From assembly GCF_008124715.1 (NCBI RefSeq), contig NZ_VNHO01000007.1, positions 1 through 64,000 of the forward strand: a DNA stretch of 64,000 bases, given 5' to 3'. Source of the DNA: Thermosediminibacter litoriperuensis. Lineage in GTDB: Bacteria; Bacillota; Thermosediminibacteria; Thermosediminibacterales; Thermosediminibacteraceae. The position numbers and the translations under genes were made by a program. Of the stretch, positions 52,598 to 62,161 are shown in pieces (position 1 is the stretch's first letter; each line of letters opens with the position of its first letter). The notes under the pieces were generated by a model, which ran no database searches, was not told where the DNA came from, and saw only the letters and a list, made by a program, of their open reading frames with translations.

Positions 52598-53980
52598 GTG
52601 CACTACGATATAGTCGTTATTGGGGGAGGCCCCGGGGGCTATGTATCTGCAATATACGCGGCTAAAAAAGGGGTAAGAGTGGGGCTTGTAGAGAAAAGAG
52701 ACCTGGGTGGGACCTGCCTAAACCGTGGTTGCATACCCACTAAAGCTTTAAGCCACAGCGCTCATATTTATCAAAATCTGGAAAATGCGAGAAATTTCGG
52801 CATTCTGGCCGAAAATGTCAAGATTGACTGGCAACGTGCCCAGAGCCAAAAAGACGCTATAGTCAGAACTCTCGGCAAGGGCGTTGAAAACCTGTTAAAA
52901 GCCAACGGCGTATCGGTTTTCAGGGGCGAGGCGAAACTAGAAGATGAGAGGAGTATAAGAATACGTTACTCCGGGGGTCAACAGGTTATAACGGCGGACA
53001 ACATAATCCTGGCTACCGGTTCAAAATCGGCTGTGATTCCCTTCCCCGGTCACGACCTTCCTGGTGTTATCACCAGTGAAGAAGCCCTTGCCTTAAGCAA
53101 AATACCCGATTCAATGCTCGTGATCGGCGGGGGAGTAATAGGCGTCGAAATGGCTTGCATATACGGTTCACTTGGTTCCAGAGTAACGATCGTGGAACTC
53201 CTCCCGCGGATACTCCCCCGGGCGGACGAAGAAATATCCTCCGAAATGAAAAAGATTCTAGAAACCCGGGGAATAAAGGTCTTTACCGAAACCCGCTTGG
53301 AGTCCGTCGAAAAGGAAAAAGACCTTTTAAAGGTGAACATAACAACGTCTGACGGGCCCCGTTCTATCGCAGTGGAAAAGGTACTGGTTGCCGTCGGAAG
53401 AAAACCGGATCTGGAAGCTTTTGCGGATTTGAAAATAAACCTGAACAATAGCGGGGTTATTGTAGATGATTTTATGAGGACCAGCCTGAAAAATGTGTAT
53501 GCCGTTGGCGATATAACGGGAAAATTTCAGCTGGCTCATGTGGCGGCCCATCAGGGTATCGTGGCGGCTGCCAACGCCCTCGGTGAAAATATAAAAATGG
53601 ACTACAGGGCCGTGCCCAGCTGTATTTTTACAAATCCCGAAATAGCCCATGTGGGGCTGACGGAGCGGGAGGCCAGGGAAATTTACGGGGATGACATCAG
53701 GGTAGGCAGGTTTCCGTTTGTTGCCAGCGGCAGGGCTTTGACAATGGGCGAAAGCCGCGGTTTCGTTAAAGTTATCGCCGATTCCAGGTGGAACGAGATA
53801 TTGGGGGTCCACATAATAGGGCCGGGAGCCACCGAGCTAATCGCTGAAGCTACGCTGGCTATAAGGCTTGAATGCACTGCAAAAGAGCTGGTGGATACCA
53901 TTCATGCCCATCCGACCTTGTCTGAAACTCTTATGGAAGCTGCTATGGACCTTTTGGGAACACCGATTCACAAGATGTAA
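52598..53980 (+). CDS. lpdA: Dihydrolipoamide dehydrogenase E3
   Basis: The 460-residue flavoprotein reoxidises dihydrolipoyl-E2 with NAD. It shows the FAD motif VIGGGPGGYVSAI, the redox disulfide GGTCLNRGCIPTKAL, the NAD motif VIGGGVIGVEMA and the C-terminal HAHPTLSE active-site histidine. The start is GTG 52598 after AAGAGGAG. It is the last gene of the complex operon. Confidence 0.96.
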   Translation: MHYDIVVIGGGPGGYVSAIYAAKKGVRVGLVEKRDLGGTCLNRGCIPTKALSHSAHIYQNLENARNFGILAENVKIDWQRAQSQKDAIVRTLGKGVENLLKANGVSVFRGEAKLEDERSIRIRYSGGQQVITADNIILATGSKSAVIPFPGHDLPGVITSEEALALSKIPDSMLVIGGGVIGVEMACIYGSLGSRVTIVELLPRILPRADEEISSEMKKILETRGIKVFTETRLESVEKEKDLLKVNITTSDGPRSIAVEKVLVAVGRKPDLEAFADLKINLNNSGVIVDDFMRTSLKNVYAVGDITGKFQLAHVAAHQGIVAAANALGENIKMDYRAVPSCIFTNPEIAHVGLTEREAREIYGDDIRVGRFPFVASGRALTMGESRGFVKVIADSRWNEILGVHIIGPGATELIAEATLAIRLECTAKELVDTIHAHPTLSETLMEAAMDLLGTPIHKM

Positions 53981-53992
53981 TTGAAATCGATA

Positions 53993-54021
53993 TTGATATT
54001 TTTTAATTTTCGAGGTATAGT
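53993..54021 (+). promoter_or_regulatory. Sigma-A promoter of the zinc-ribbon/ptsI operon
   Basis: TTGATA and TATAGT are 17 bases apart. It lies 47 bases upstream of the zinc-ribbon gene, giving ptsI expression independent of the sigma-54 operon. Confidence 0.72.
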
Positions 54022-54067
54022 TAAAAAAAAGATTTCATTTCTTTAAAAAGAGGAAGGGAGTTGCCCC

Positions 54068-54382
54068 ATGACCTCTAAGATGGAGGCCGAACTCTTTTGC
54101 CTTCATTGCAATAAGGACACGCCCCACGTGGTCACTTACGCGGGGAAAATCTTAAAAAGTATTAAATGCGAGGAGTGCGGGAACGAAATCGAAATTAAGC
54201 GGGAAAAGCTCCTGGAAAATTATGCAGCTGAGTTTATCGAGAGAATTCTCACAAAACCCTACCGCATGACTAGAGAAGTGGAAAAGGATATAACCAAGTT
54301 CATACTTTCGCTGCCGATAAGGATTATAACCAAGCCTTACAGGATTGTTAAAGAAGTAGAAGATATATTAAAAAAAGATTGA
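54068..54382 (+). CDS. Zinc-ribbon protein with TKPYR repeats, unknown function
   Basis: The 104-residue protein has an N-terminal zinc ribbon (CLHCNKDTPH and CEECGNEI) and a C-terminal helical part holding two copies of a motif, ILTKPYRMTREVEKD and IITKPYRIVKEVED. I recognise no characterised family, although small proteins of this kind occur in Moorella and Thermoanaerobacter relatives. It lies 29 bases upstream of ptsI, so it is probably cotranscribed. GGAAGGGAG precedes ATG 54068. Confidence 0.75.
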   Translation: MTSKMEAELFCLHCNKDTPHVVTYAGKILKSIKCEECGNEIEIKREKLLENYAAEFIERILTKPYRMTREVEKDITKFILSLPIRIITKPYRIVKEVEDILKKD

Positions 54383-54411
54383 GAAAAGATGAAAATAAAC
54401 GGAGGGGTAAA

Positions 54412-56136
54412 ATGTATCAGGGGATCGCGGCTTCGCCAGGTATCGAAATAGGAAAGGCTTTTGTGCTCAAAGAGAACGAAATTGTTATAGAGACCGCTAA
54501 TATCACCGAAGATAAGATACCCGTAGAAATAGAGCGGTTCGAGGGGGCCATGACAAAATCAAGAGAGCAGCTGGTGAAGGTTAAGGAAAAGGCCGAAAAG
54601 GAGCTCGGCCCGGATAAAGCGCAGATTTTCGATGCACACATTATGGTTCTGGACGACCCGATCTTTGTTGAGGAAATAAGAGAGAAAATAAGGAGCGAGA
54701 GGATAACCGCGGCAAACGCGGTACACCAGGTAGTTGAAAAGTACGTGGGCATGTTTGAAAACATGGAGGACGAATACCTTAAGGAACGGGCTGCTGATAT
54801 AAAAGATGTGGGGGACAGGATTTTAAAGAACATACTAGGCGTTCCGATCCAATCCCTGGCGGATTTAAGCGAAGACGTAATTGTGATTGCAAAGGATTTG
54901 ACCCCCTCTAATACGGCCCAGATGGATAAAGAAAAGGTGAAAGCCTTTGCGACAGATATGGGGGGCAGAACGTCTCATACGGCGATCATGGCCAGGTCAT
55001 TAGAGATACCGGCTGTCGTCGGCCTGGGATTCCTTTCAAAAGAGGTCAATGACGGTGATACTGTAATAGTCGACGGCAACAAGGGCGTCGTCTACGTGAA
55101 CCCCGATGAGGAGACCCTGCGGCGGTATCACACCCTGAGATTCGATTATATAAGGTACAGGGAAGAATTGAAAAAACTCAGAGATCTTCCCGCCGAGACC
55201 AGGGACGGGGCAAAAAAGGTTGAACTTTCGGCTAATATCGGTACTCCGAAGGATGTCAAAGGTGCCCTGGAAAACGGAGCTGAGGGTATAGGTCTTTACC
55301 GGACCGAATTTCTGTATATGGACCGGGAAAACCTCCCCGATGAGGAAGAGCAGTTCCAGGCCTACAAGCAGGTGGTGGAGGCAATGAACCCCAGGCCTGT
55401 TATAATAAGAACCCTGGACATCGGCGGAGACAAAAGGCTGCCCTGCCTTGACATGCCGGAAGAATTGAACCCATTCCTGGGGTGGCGAGCAATCCGCATG
55501 TGTCTGGATACGCCGCAGATACTCAAAGTCCAGTTAAAAGCCATCCTGAGGGCCAGCCATTACGGTAATGTAAAAATAATGTACCCGATGATATCGAGCC
55601 TTGCTGAAATAAGAAAGGCAAACGCGATTTTGGAAGAGGCTAAAAACGAGCTCAGGCAGCAGGGCATACCGTTTGATGAAAACCTGGAAGTCGGCATCAT
55701 GGTGGAGATTCCTTCGGTTGCCGTTACCGCTGACATACTTGCCAGGGAAGTGGATTTCTTCAGTATAGGCACCAATGATCTAATTCAGTACACCCTAGCG
55801 GTGGATAGAATGAACGAGAAAATAGCCCACCTGTACGAACCTTTCCACCCTGCCGTACTCAGGTTGATAAAAAACGTCATCGACGCATCCCATAGAGCGG
55901 GAAAATGGACGGGCATGTGCGGAGAAATGGCGGGAGACCCCCTCGCTGCTCCCATACTGCTGGGCATGGGCCTTGACGAATTTTCCATGAGCGCCACTTC
56001 GATATCCCAGGTTAAGAAAGTGATAAGGTCCCTGACGTACGAACAGGCGAAGCAAATTGCAGCGAAAGCCCTTGAAATGGAAAGCCCCGAAGAAATAAAG
56101 AAAATGCTTCATGAAGTCCTGGAAGAAATTAAATAA
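54412..56136 (+). CDS. ptsI: PTS enzyme I (phosphoenolpyruvate-protein phosphotransferase)
   Basis: The 574-residue enzyme takes phosphate from PEP and passes it to HPr for the PTS permeases in this window. The phospho-histidine is in MGGRTSHTAIMARSLEIPAV (about residue 190), the PEP-binding domain has GIGLYRTEFLYM and IGTNDLIQYTLAVDRMN, and the active Cys is in MCGEMAGD. GGAGGGG precedes ATG 54412; the frame's longer start at 54379 overlaps the previous gene. No ptsH gene is present nearby. Confidence 0.97.
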   Translation: MYQGIAASPGIEIGKAFVLKENEIVIETANITEDKIPVEIERFEGAMTKSREQLVKVKEKAEKELGPDKAQIFDAHIMVLDDPIFVEEIREKIRSERITAANAVHQVVEKYVGMFENMEDEYLKERAADIKDVGDRILKNILGVPIQSLADLSEDVIVIAKDLTPSNTAQMDKEKVKAFATDMGGRTSHTAIMARSLEIPAVVGLGFLSKEVNDGDTVIVDGNKGVVYVNPDEETLRRYHTLRFDYIRYREELKKLRDLPAETRDGAKKVELSANIGTPKDVKGALENGAEGIGLYRTEFLYMDRENLPDEEEQFQAYKQVVEAMNPRPVIIRTLDIGGDKRLPCLDMPEELNPFLGWRAIRMCLDTPQILKVQLKAILRASHYGNVKIMYPMISSLAEIRKANAILEEAKNELRQQGIPFDENLEVGIMVEIPSVAVTADILAREVDFFSIGTNDLIQYTLAVDRMNEKIAHLYEPFHPAVLRLIKNVIDASHRAGKWTGMCGEMAGDPLAAPILLGMGLDEFSMSATSISQVKKVIRSLTYEQAKQIAAKALEMESPEEIKKMLHEVLEEIK

Positions 56137-56137
56137 C

Positions 56138-56166
56138 TTGTCTGGTCTCAGGTTTTGAAGTATAAT
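56138..56166 (+). promoter_or_regulatory. Sigma-A promoter of the cobalamin operon
   Basis: TTGTCT and a perfect TATAAT are 17 bases apart, starting inside the region just after ptsI. Transcription would start about 20 bases before the riboswitch. Confidence 0.8.
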
Positions 56167-56185
56167 ATAAGAAAGCGAAAAGTGA

Positions 56186-56345
56186 ATAACCGCCGACAGG
56201 TACCCTTGGGGTTTAAAAGGGAATCAGGTGCAAATCCTGAGCGGTCCCGCCACTGTAACCGGGGATAAACTGCTGGCCACTGGGAGAAATCCTGGGAAGG
56301 CGCAGGGAAGATGAGCCGGAAGCCAGGAGACCTGCCTGCCGGTCG
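56186..56345 (+). ncRNA. Cobalamin riboswitch aptamer
   Basis: The conserved elements appear in order: AGGGAATCAGGTGCAAATCC, GCGGTCCCGCCACTGTAACC, GCCACTGGGAGAAATCC, GGGAAGG, GATGAGCCGGAAGCCAGGAG and ACCTGCCTGCCGG. Bound adenosylcobalamin should favour the terminator at 56397-56431 and shut off the uptake and assembly operon. Confidence 0.96.
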
Positions 56346-56396
56346 CTGTACGAAGCCTTCGGAGGAAAGGGGGAGTACTCTTATTCAACGGATCTT

Positions 56397-56431
56397 ACCC
56401 GGCTTTGCGAGATGAAGGCCGGGTTTATTTT
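56397..56431 (+). terminator. Riboswitch expression-platform terminator
   Basis: ACCCGGC pairs with GCCGGGT, followed by TTATTTTTTT, just upstream of the btuF ribosome site. Its location after the cobalamin aptamer indicates control by transcription attenuation. Confidence 0.85.
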
Positions 56432-56453
56432 TTTAGGCAAAGGAGGCACGGGA

Positions 56454-57401
56454 ATGAAAGTTAAATTTTATAATATGATCACTATTATCTTGCTCGTGAC
56501 CCTCGCTACCGCACTAACGTCCTGCGGCTCAAAAACCGGAACAGACACCAAAGCTGATTATAAAAATACATATCCCATTAATGTGAAAGACCAAATGGGA
56601 AGAGAGATAGTCATTGAAAAGGAACCGGATCGTATCGTATCCCTTGCTCCTAGCAATACTGAAATCCTTTTTGCTCTGGGTTTAGGCGATAAAGTCGTAG
56701 GCGTTACCAATTACTGCGATTATCCTGAAGAAGCAAAGAAAAAAGAAAAAATAGGCGGTTTCGCCGACCCTAATATGGAAAAGCTGATTTCTTTAAAACC
56801 TGACCTGGTTCTCGCTACTATTATGCATGAAAAACCGGTCAGAAAACTGGAAGAACTAAAAATCCCGGTAATTGTTCTAAACCCTCAAAGTATCGACGAT
56901 GTCTTTAGCACTATAGAGCTTATCGGGAGAGCGACCAACAAGAACCAGCAGGCCGAGGAACTGATATCCACTCTTAAAAATAGAATAAAGGCCGTTGAGG
57001 ATAGGGTCTCTACGATACCCGCCGATAAAAGACCCCAGGTCTTTTACGAACTGTGGCCATCGCCCCTCACTACCGCAGGACCAGGAACCTTCGTGCACGA
57101 CCTTATAGAAAAAGCTGGGGGGCGGAATATTGCCGCCGATGCGGGGAAAGCATATCCGGAATACAGCCAGGAGATGGTAATTGACAAAAATCCGGATATA
57201 ATAATATTTTCCCATCACTACAGCAGCAATCAATCAAAAGAAGATATAATTAACCGCCCCGGCTGGAAAAACATAAAAGCCATCAAAGAGGGCAGGGTTT
57301 TTTACGTGGATGAAAACATAGTTCAGCGTCCCACCCCAAGGCTTGTCGACGGTCTGGAACAGTTTGCAAAGATAATTCACCCCGAAATTTTTAAAGATTG
57401 A
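56454..57401 (+). CDS. btuF: Cobalamin-type ABC transporter substrate-binding lipoprotein
   Basis: The 315-residue lipoprotein has a lipobox LTSCGSK (Cys near 24) and a BtuF/FepB-type fold (RIVSLAPSNTEILFALGLGDKVVG, PDLVLATIMHEKP, YELWPSPLTTAGPGTF). It binds cobalamin or a precursor outside the cell. ATG 56454 follows AAAGGAGG; the earlier in-frame start lies within the terminator. First gene after the riboswitch. Confidence 0.9.
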   Translation: MKVKFYNMITIILLVTLATALTSCGSKTGTDTKADYKNTYPINVKDQMGREIVIEKEPDRIVSLAPSNTEILFALGLGDKVVGVTNYCDYPEEAKKKEKIGGFADPNMEKLISLKPDLVLATIMHEKPVRKLEELKIPVIVLNPQSIDDVFSTIELIGRATNKNQQAEELISTLKNRIKAVEDRVSTIPADKRPQVFYELWPSPLTTAGPGTFVHDLIEKAGGRNIAADAGKAYPEYSQEMVIDKNPDIIIFSHHYSSNQSKEDIINRPGWKNIKAIKEGRVFYVDENIVQRPTPRLVDGLEQFAKIIHPEIFKD

Positions 57402-57414
57402 CGGGGGTTGTAGG

Positions 57415-58461
57415 ATGGACCTAAAAAACAAGGGCACGAAAATATACGCCCTGTTGCTGGTATTGATACTTCTTGGAAGTTTCGCATCGCTGGGAACAGG
57501 GGCGGTAAACGTACCGCTGTCAAAAACCTTAAAAATAATGGCGAGTCAAATTCCCGGTATTGGTGCCGGAGTCGTTTCCGACTGGTCGCCTTCTCAGGAA
57601 GTAATAATACTGAATCTGAGACTTCCAAGGATAATACTGGCTTTTCTCATAGGAGCGGAACTATCTGCAGCCGGGGTCATTTATCAGGGCATATTTCGCA
57701 ACCCGCTGGCTGACCCCTATATCATCGGCGCTTCCGCCGGTGCTTCACTGGGTGCGGCCCTGGCCATATTGCTATTTCAGGGAGTAAAAGTTATTGGTGT
57801 GGGGTCCGTGCCCTTTTTTGCCTTCCTTGGGGCCCTTTTAACTGTAATTATAGTCTACGTCATAGCCGGGATTGCTGGAAGGACCAATTCTCATACCCTT
57901 CTGCTGGCCGGTATCGCGGTAAGCAGTTTTATTTCCGCCCTGGTGTCCTTTCTGATGTACTTCAGTGATCAAAAGCTCCAGCATATTTACTTCTGGCTGC
58001 TCGGGAGTTTTTCCTCTCAGGGGTGGAAGGAGGTTTACCTGAATCTTCCTTACGGCATCCTGGGGTTTCTCCTGGGCATGTGGAATTTAAGGTCGCTCAA
58101 TATACTTCAGCTGGGCGAGGACACAGCCTTTTTCACCGGGGTCGATGTAGAATTGCTGAAAAGATTGAGCTTGGCCGCTGCCTCGTTGTTGACCGCTTCT
58201 GCTGTAGCGGTGAGCGGTATCATCGGGTTCGTGGGACTCATTATCCCTCATATAATGAGAATGCTGGCAGGACCCGATCACCGAAGGCTTTATCCGATGT
58301 CAGCCCTGGCCGGCGGGCTGTACCTGATGCTCGCCGATACGGTTTCAAGGATGGTTATAGCGCCTACAGAGCTGCCCGTAGGGATTCTGACAGCCCTTTT
58401 CGGGGGGCCGTTTTTCCTGTACCTGCTCTTGAAAAAAAGTAAAAGAGATTACAGGCTGTAA
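57415..58461 (+). CDS. btuC: Cobalamin-type ABC transporter permease
   Basis: The 348-residue FecCD-family permease has about ten helices and the motifs LPRIILAFLIGAELSAAGVI, NPLADPYIIGASAGASLGAA, GFVGLIIPHIMRML and PTELPVGILTALFGGPFF. It forms the channel for the BtuF cargo. The expected BtuD ATPase gene is not next to it. It starts 13 bases after btuF with GGGGTTG. Confidence 0.9.
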   Translation: MDLKNKGTKIYALLLVLILLGSFASLGTGAVNVPLSKTLKIMASQIPGIGAGVVSDWSPSQEVIILNLRLPRIILAFLIGAELSAAGVIYQGIFRNPLADPYIIGASAGASLGAALAILLFQGVKVIGVGSVPFFAFLGALLTVIIVYVIAGIAGRTNSHTLLLAGIAVSSFISALVSFLMYFSDQKLQHIYFWLLGSFSSQGWKEVYLNLPYGILGFLLGMWNLRSLNILQLGEDTAFFTGVDVELLKRLSLAAASLLTASAVAVSGIIGFVGLIIPHIMRMLAGPDHRRLYPMSALAGGLYLMLADTVSRMVIAPTELPVGILTALFGGPFFLYLLLKKSKRDYRL

Positions 58462-58487
58462 AGCTGAATAACGGGAGATGACGGAAC

Positions 58488-59045
58488 TTGGGTATCGTTT
58501 TTATCACTGGAGGAGCCCGTAGCGGGAAAAGCCGGTTTGCAGAAAAAAAAGCCCGGGAGGCGGGGAATAGAGTGGTTTACATAGCTACCGCCCAGGCGCT
58601 GGATGAAGAAATGGCCCATCGAATATCCGTGCACAGACAAAGGAGGCCTGGAACCTGGAAGACTATCGAAGAGCCCCGGCATCTATCCAGGGTTTTAAAC
58701 GAGATAAGCAAGGATGCGGATATTTCCGAATACGATGCGGTGCTCATAGATTGCATGGCTCTACTGACATCCAACTGGGTCTGTTCTGCAGAAATCGGAG
58801 AAATAAAACAGCAGGAGGCTTTAAGGAAAGCTCTGCTCCAGGAGATTGAAAACACCATCAGTGCCGCCAGGGTTTTGGAAAAGAAGGTGATTATCGTATC
58901 CAACGAAGTCGGGTTGGGCCTGGTGCCGGAGTATCCTCTGGGAAGAATTTACAGGGACCTGCTCGGCGAAATAAATCAGATACTGGCAGCGGCTGCCGAT
59001 GAGGTATATTTTCTCGTTTCGGGCATACCTATAAAGTTGAAGTGA
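58488..59045 (+). CDS. cobU: Adenosylcobinamide kinase / phosphate guanylyltransferase
   Basis: The 185-residue enzyme phosphorylates adenosylcobinamide and transfers GMP, giving AdoCbi-GDP. It shows the P-loop GGARSGKSRFAE, the guanylylated histidine in HRQRRP, and VIVSNEVGLGLVPEYPLGR. TTG 58488 is the start. It overlaps the next gene's frame end region by a few bases, implying a tight operon. Confidence 0.94.
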   Translation: MGIVFITGGARSGKSRFAEKKAREAGNRVVYIATAQALDEEMAHRISVHRQRRPGTWKTIEEPRHLSRVLNEISKDADISEYDAVLIDCMALLTSNWVCSAEIGEIKQQEALRKALLQEIENTISAARVLEKKVIIVSNEVGLGLVPEYPLGRIYRDLLGEINQILAAAADEVYFLVSGIPIKLK

Positions 59046-59074
59046 TTCTCACAAGTGGATCAGGGGGGAGAGAA

Positions 59075-59977
59075 TTGGTCGGTGAAGCCCGCTGTCCCGG
59101 TAGCTGCGGCGAGATAGTTCAGGGGGCTATAGGCGGCCGCAATTTTCTCATTACCTGCCCTATAACCTTGTACTCAACGGCCCGGGTGGAGTTAATACAG
59201 CACCGGGGCGAGAACAAGCCTACTGTAAATTCTGCCGGCATGATGGAGTCCTGGCAAAAAACCCGGAAGGCCGTAAGAAAACTTCTGGATTATTATGGCT
59301 TTTATGAATTGGATTTTGATATCCGCATAGTATCACAAATCCCGGTGGGAAAGGGGCTTTCCTCCAGTACGGCGGATATCACCGCCGCGTGTCTTGCCGT
59401 TGCCAGGGCACTCGATAAACCTATATCGCCCGACCTGATCGCGGACATAGCCCTGTCCATCGAACCGAGCGATGGCGTCATGTACAGAGGATCAGTAATT
59501 TTCGACCACGTGCACGGAACCTGGAGGGAGAGCCTGGGGGAATTGCCCGATATGGACATTTATATAGTTGATCCGGGAGAAGTGGTAGATACTGAGTCGT
59601 TTAACAGCCGGCGAGATCTGGACGAATTGAACAGAAAAAAAGAAAATATCGTGGAAGAGGCTTTGTATATGACTCGGGAGGCATTTAGAAAAAAGGATAT
59701 TGGACTGTTGGGAAAGGCTATGATGAAAAGCGCCGTAGCTCACCAGCAGATCCTTTACAAGCCTCATCTAGAGCATCTCATAAATTTAAGCCGAAAGCAC
59801 GGTGCCATCGGCGTTAATGTAGCCCATAGCGGATCGGCCGTAGGAGTATTCTTCGAAAAGGATCGCGCTCCGGAGAGCAGCTTTTTTGAAGACTTGAGGC
59901 GCATCATGGACGGCTTCGGAAAGGAATACAGGATTATAAAAACCGGCATAGATAATTTGGGGCCGCGGATTTTGTGA
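59075..59977 (+). CDS. pduX: L-threonine kinase, PduX-like (GHMP family)
   Basis: The 300-residue GHMP kinase has the ATP-binding PVGKGLSSSTADITAACLAV and begins VGEARCPGSCGEIVQG as PduX does. PduX makes L-threonine O-3-phosphate, the substrate of CobD, which is the next gene. TTG 59075 is chosen because GGGGGGAG sits 5 bases upstream; a GTG at 59042 would overlap cobU. Family context supports it strongly. Confidence 0.87.
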   Translation: MVGEARCPGSCGEIVQGAIGGRNFLITCPITLYSTARVELIQHRGENKPTVNSAGMMESWQKTRKAVRKLLDYYGFYELDFDIRIVSQIPVGKGLSSSTADITAACLAVARALDKPISPDLIADIALSIEPSDGVMYRGSVIFDHVHGTWRESLGELPDMDIYIVDPGEVVDTESFNSRRDLDELNRKKENIVEEALYMTREAFRKKDIGLLGKAMMKSAVAHQQILYKPHLEHLINLSRKHGAIGVNVAHSGSAVGVFFEKDRAPESSFFEDLRRIMDGFGKEYRIIKTGIDNLGPRIL

Positions 59978-59996
59978 AGCGGGCGGGGGTGTAAAA

Positions 59997-61091
59997 GTGG
60001 AAGAGAGAAGCCATGGCGGCAATATTTATGAGGTTAGCAAAAGGTTTAAATTGAATCACCGGGAGATACTGGACTTCAGCGCCAACATCAATCCTCTCGG
60101 CTTTCCTGATTCCGTGAGGAGAATTATATGGGAAAAAATTGACGATATAATCCATTATCCCGACCCGGGTCAGGTAGAGCTCCGAGAAGCCGCCTCCGTT
60201 TATTACGGAATAAAACCCGAAAACATCCTTTCCGGCAACGGTTCCGTGGAATTGATAAATCTAACCCTGGAAGCCCTGAGACCGTCAAAGGTGATTATTC
60301 CATCGCCGACTTTTACAGAATACGCTTTTGCATCCCAGAACAGGCGTATAAAAACCGAACTGGTGGATATGACGAAAAATGATTTCTATTGGGACGACGA
60401 TTTTGTTGAATCTATAAAAGCCAGGATATGCCCCGGAGCGCTGGTGATAGTATGCAATCCCAACAACCCTACCGGGTACCTTATCGTAAAAGACGTTATA
60501 AAAACCCTTATTGATGAAACGGAAAGAGCAAAGGCCTTCCTTCTTCTCGACGAAGCTTTTATGGACTTCGTGGGGGAAAGCCAGAGCTTATGCACTGAAG
60601 TTATGAGCTGTCCGAATGTCATAGTGCTAAGGTCCCTGACCAAGTTTTTTGCGCTGCCGGGCCTGAGGATAGGTTTTGCACTGGGGAACGAGAAATTGAT
60701 CAAAAAAATTGAAAAATTAAAGGACCCTTGGAATGTAAACACTTTTGCCGGTGCTGTGGGGTCCGCGGTTTTGAAGGAAACGGCTTACATAGAAAAAACA
60801 AGAAAATATATTTCCCAGGAAAGGGAATTCCTGTGGGATGGTTTAAGGCAGATTTCCTGTTTTAAGCCCTTTAGACCTGCAGCCAATTTTATCTTTGTAA
60901 AAATAACGGCTAAATTCGGAGCCGGATTTCTGGCACGGGAGTTGCTTAAAAGGGGTATAGCGATCAGGGAATGCGGTGATTTTGCGTTCCTGGACGATTC
61001 TTACTTTAGAGTGGCCGTGAAGGACCGGAAAGCCAACGAAACCCTGCTGGAAGCCTTGAGAGAAATAACCGCCGCCAGCGGGCTGGCGTAG
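59997..61091 (+). CDS. cobD: Threonine-phosphate decarboxylase
   Basis: The 364-residue PLP enzyme of the aminotransferase class II fold gives (R)-1-amino-2-propanol phosphate for the cobamide linker. The PLP lysine is in VLRSLTKFFALPGLRIGFA, and SANINPLGFP and NPNNPTGYL are typical. The start is GTG 59997. Adjacent pduX and cbiB make the same branch of the pathway complete here. Confidence 0.93.
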   Translation: MEERSHGGNIYEVSKRFKLNHREILDFSANINPLGFPDSVRRIIWEKIDDIIHYPDPGQVELREAASVYYGIKPENILSGNGSVELINLTLEALRPSKVIIPSPTFTEYAFASQNRRIKTELVDMTKNDFYWDDDFVESIKARICPGALVIVCNPNNPTGYLIVKDVIKTLIDETERAKAFLLLDEAFMDFVGESQSLCTEVMSCPNVIVLRSLTKFFALPGLRIGFALGNEKLIKKIEKLKDPWNVNTFAGAVGSAVLKETAYIEKTRKYISQEREFLWDGLRQISCFKPFRPAANFIFVKITAKFGAGFLARELLKRGIAIRECGDFAFLDDSYFRVAVKDRKANETLLEALREITAASGLA

Positions 61092-61104
61092 AGGATAGAT
61101 CGCC

Positions 61105-62064
61105 ATGGATAAGTACCACGGGGCAATAATTATATGTGCCTTCGCCCTGGACCTGCTCCTGGGTGACCCCCGGCGGCCGACGCATCCCGTCGTCCTCACG
61201 GGAAAACTAATAGCGTATTTAGAAAAGATCCTTTACGGCGCTTTTAAAACCCCGGCGGGTCTTAGAGCGGCAGGGGTTATCCTCTGGTTGCTAACTGTGC
61301 CAACCGTGTATTTTTCCACCAACGCGATAATCGGCCTGTCCTATAAGGTGAATTACTGGCTGGGATTCTTCAGCTCCACGTGGCTTATATACACATCGCT
61401 GGCGACAAAAAACCTGGCGGATGAAGCTCTTGCAATACTGGCCGAATTGCGGTCAGGGGATTTGCAAGAGGCCAGAGCGCGGCTCGGAGGCATAGTCGGC
61501 AGGGATACCGGAGATCTCACCGTGGAAGAGATATGCAGAGCCACCGTCGAGACGGTAGCCGAAAACACCATTGACGGCATCATATCTCCTATGTTTTACG
61601 CTTTTCTCGGCGGTGCCCCCCTAGCTTTGGCCTTTAAAGCTGCGAGTACCCTCGATTCAATGGTAGGGTATAGAAACGAGAGGTATATTTACTTCGGGTG
61701 GTTTTCGGCCAGGATGGACGACCTTTTAAACTACATTCCCGCAAGGCTGGGGGGCCTTCTAATCCTCATGGCATCGTTGCTTATCGGTCTCGATGCAAAA
61801 AGAGGGTTGAAGACGGTGCTCTCCGACGCCGGAAATCATGAAAGTCCCAACGCTGGAATTCCCGAAGCGGCTGTAGCGGGGGCTCTGGGCATCCGCCTGG
61901 GAGGCTGGAACTCGTATTCCGGCATTTTGCACTTCAGGCCTTATATGGGCCGGAAGTTGAGGGATATACGGCCGGGAGACATAAGGGTTGCGGTGGCGCT
62001 AAGTATAATCGCCGCCTTTCTGGCGCTGGTCGCCGGCGAAATAATTATTTTAATGTGGGGTTAG
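61105..62064 (+). CDS. cbiB: Adenosylcobinamide-phosphate synthase
   Basis: This 319-residue membrane protein joins the aminopropanol (phosphate) to adenosylcobyric acid. It shows the CbiB signatures LLLGDPRRPTHPVV, VAENTIDGIISPMFYAFLGG, STLDSMVGYRNERYIYFGW and DAGNHESPNAGIPEAAVAGAL. GAGGATAG precedes ATG 61105. Confidence 0.95.
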   Translation: MDKYHGAIIICAFALDLLLGDPRRPTHPVVLTGKLIAYLEKILYGAFKTPAGLRAAGVILWLLTVPTVYFSTNAIIGLSYKVNYWLGFFSSTWLIYTSLATKNLADEALAILAELRSGDLQEARARLGGIVGRDTGDLTVEEICRATVETVAENTIDGIISPMFYAFLGGAPLALAFKAASTLDSMVGYRNERYIYFGWFSARMDDLLNYIPARLGGLLILMASLLIGLDAKRGLKTVLSDAGNHESPNAGIPEAAVAGALGIRLGGWNSYSGILHFRPYMGRKLRDIRPGDIRVAVALSIIAAFLALVAGEIIILMWG

Positions 62065-62093
62065 AAGGTTTAATTTTACCGTAGAGACCTAAT

Positions 62094-62119
62094 TTAGGGC
62101 GGGTAACAGCCCGCCCTAA
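62094..62119 (+). other. Intercistronic hairpin between cbiB and cobS
   Basis: TTAGGGCGGG / CCCGCCCTAA form a 10-bp perfect stem with a 6-base loop. No T-tract follows (GGGAAATAAATT), so it may be a transcript-stabilising or processing structure rather than a terminator. Confidence 0.65.
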
Positions 62120-62161
62120 GGGAAATAAATTAAGATGTTATAAAAGGTGTGAAAGTGCTCT

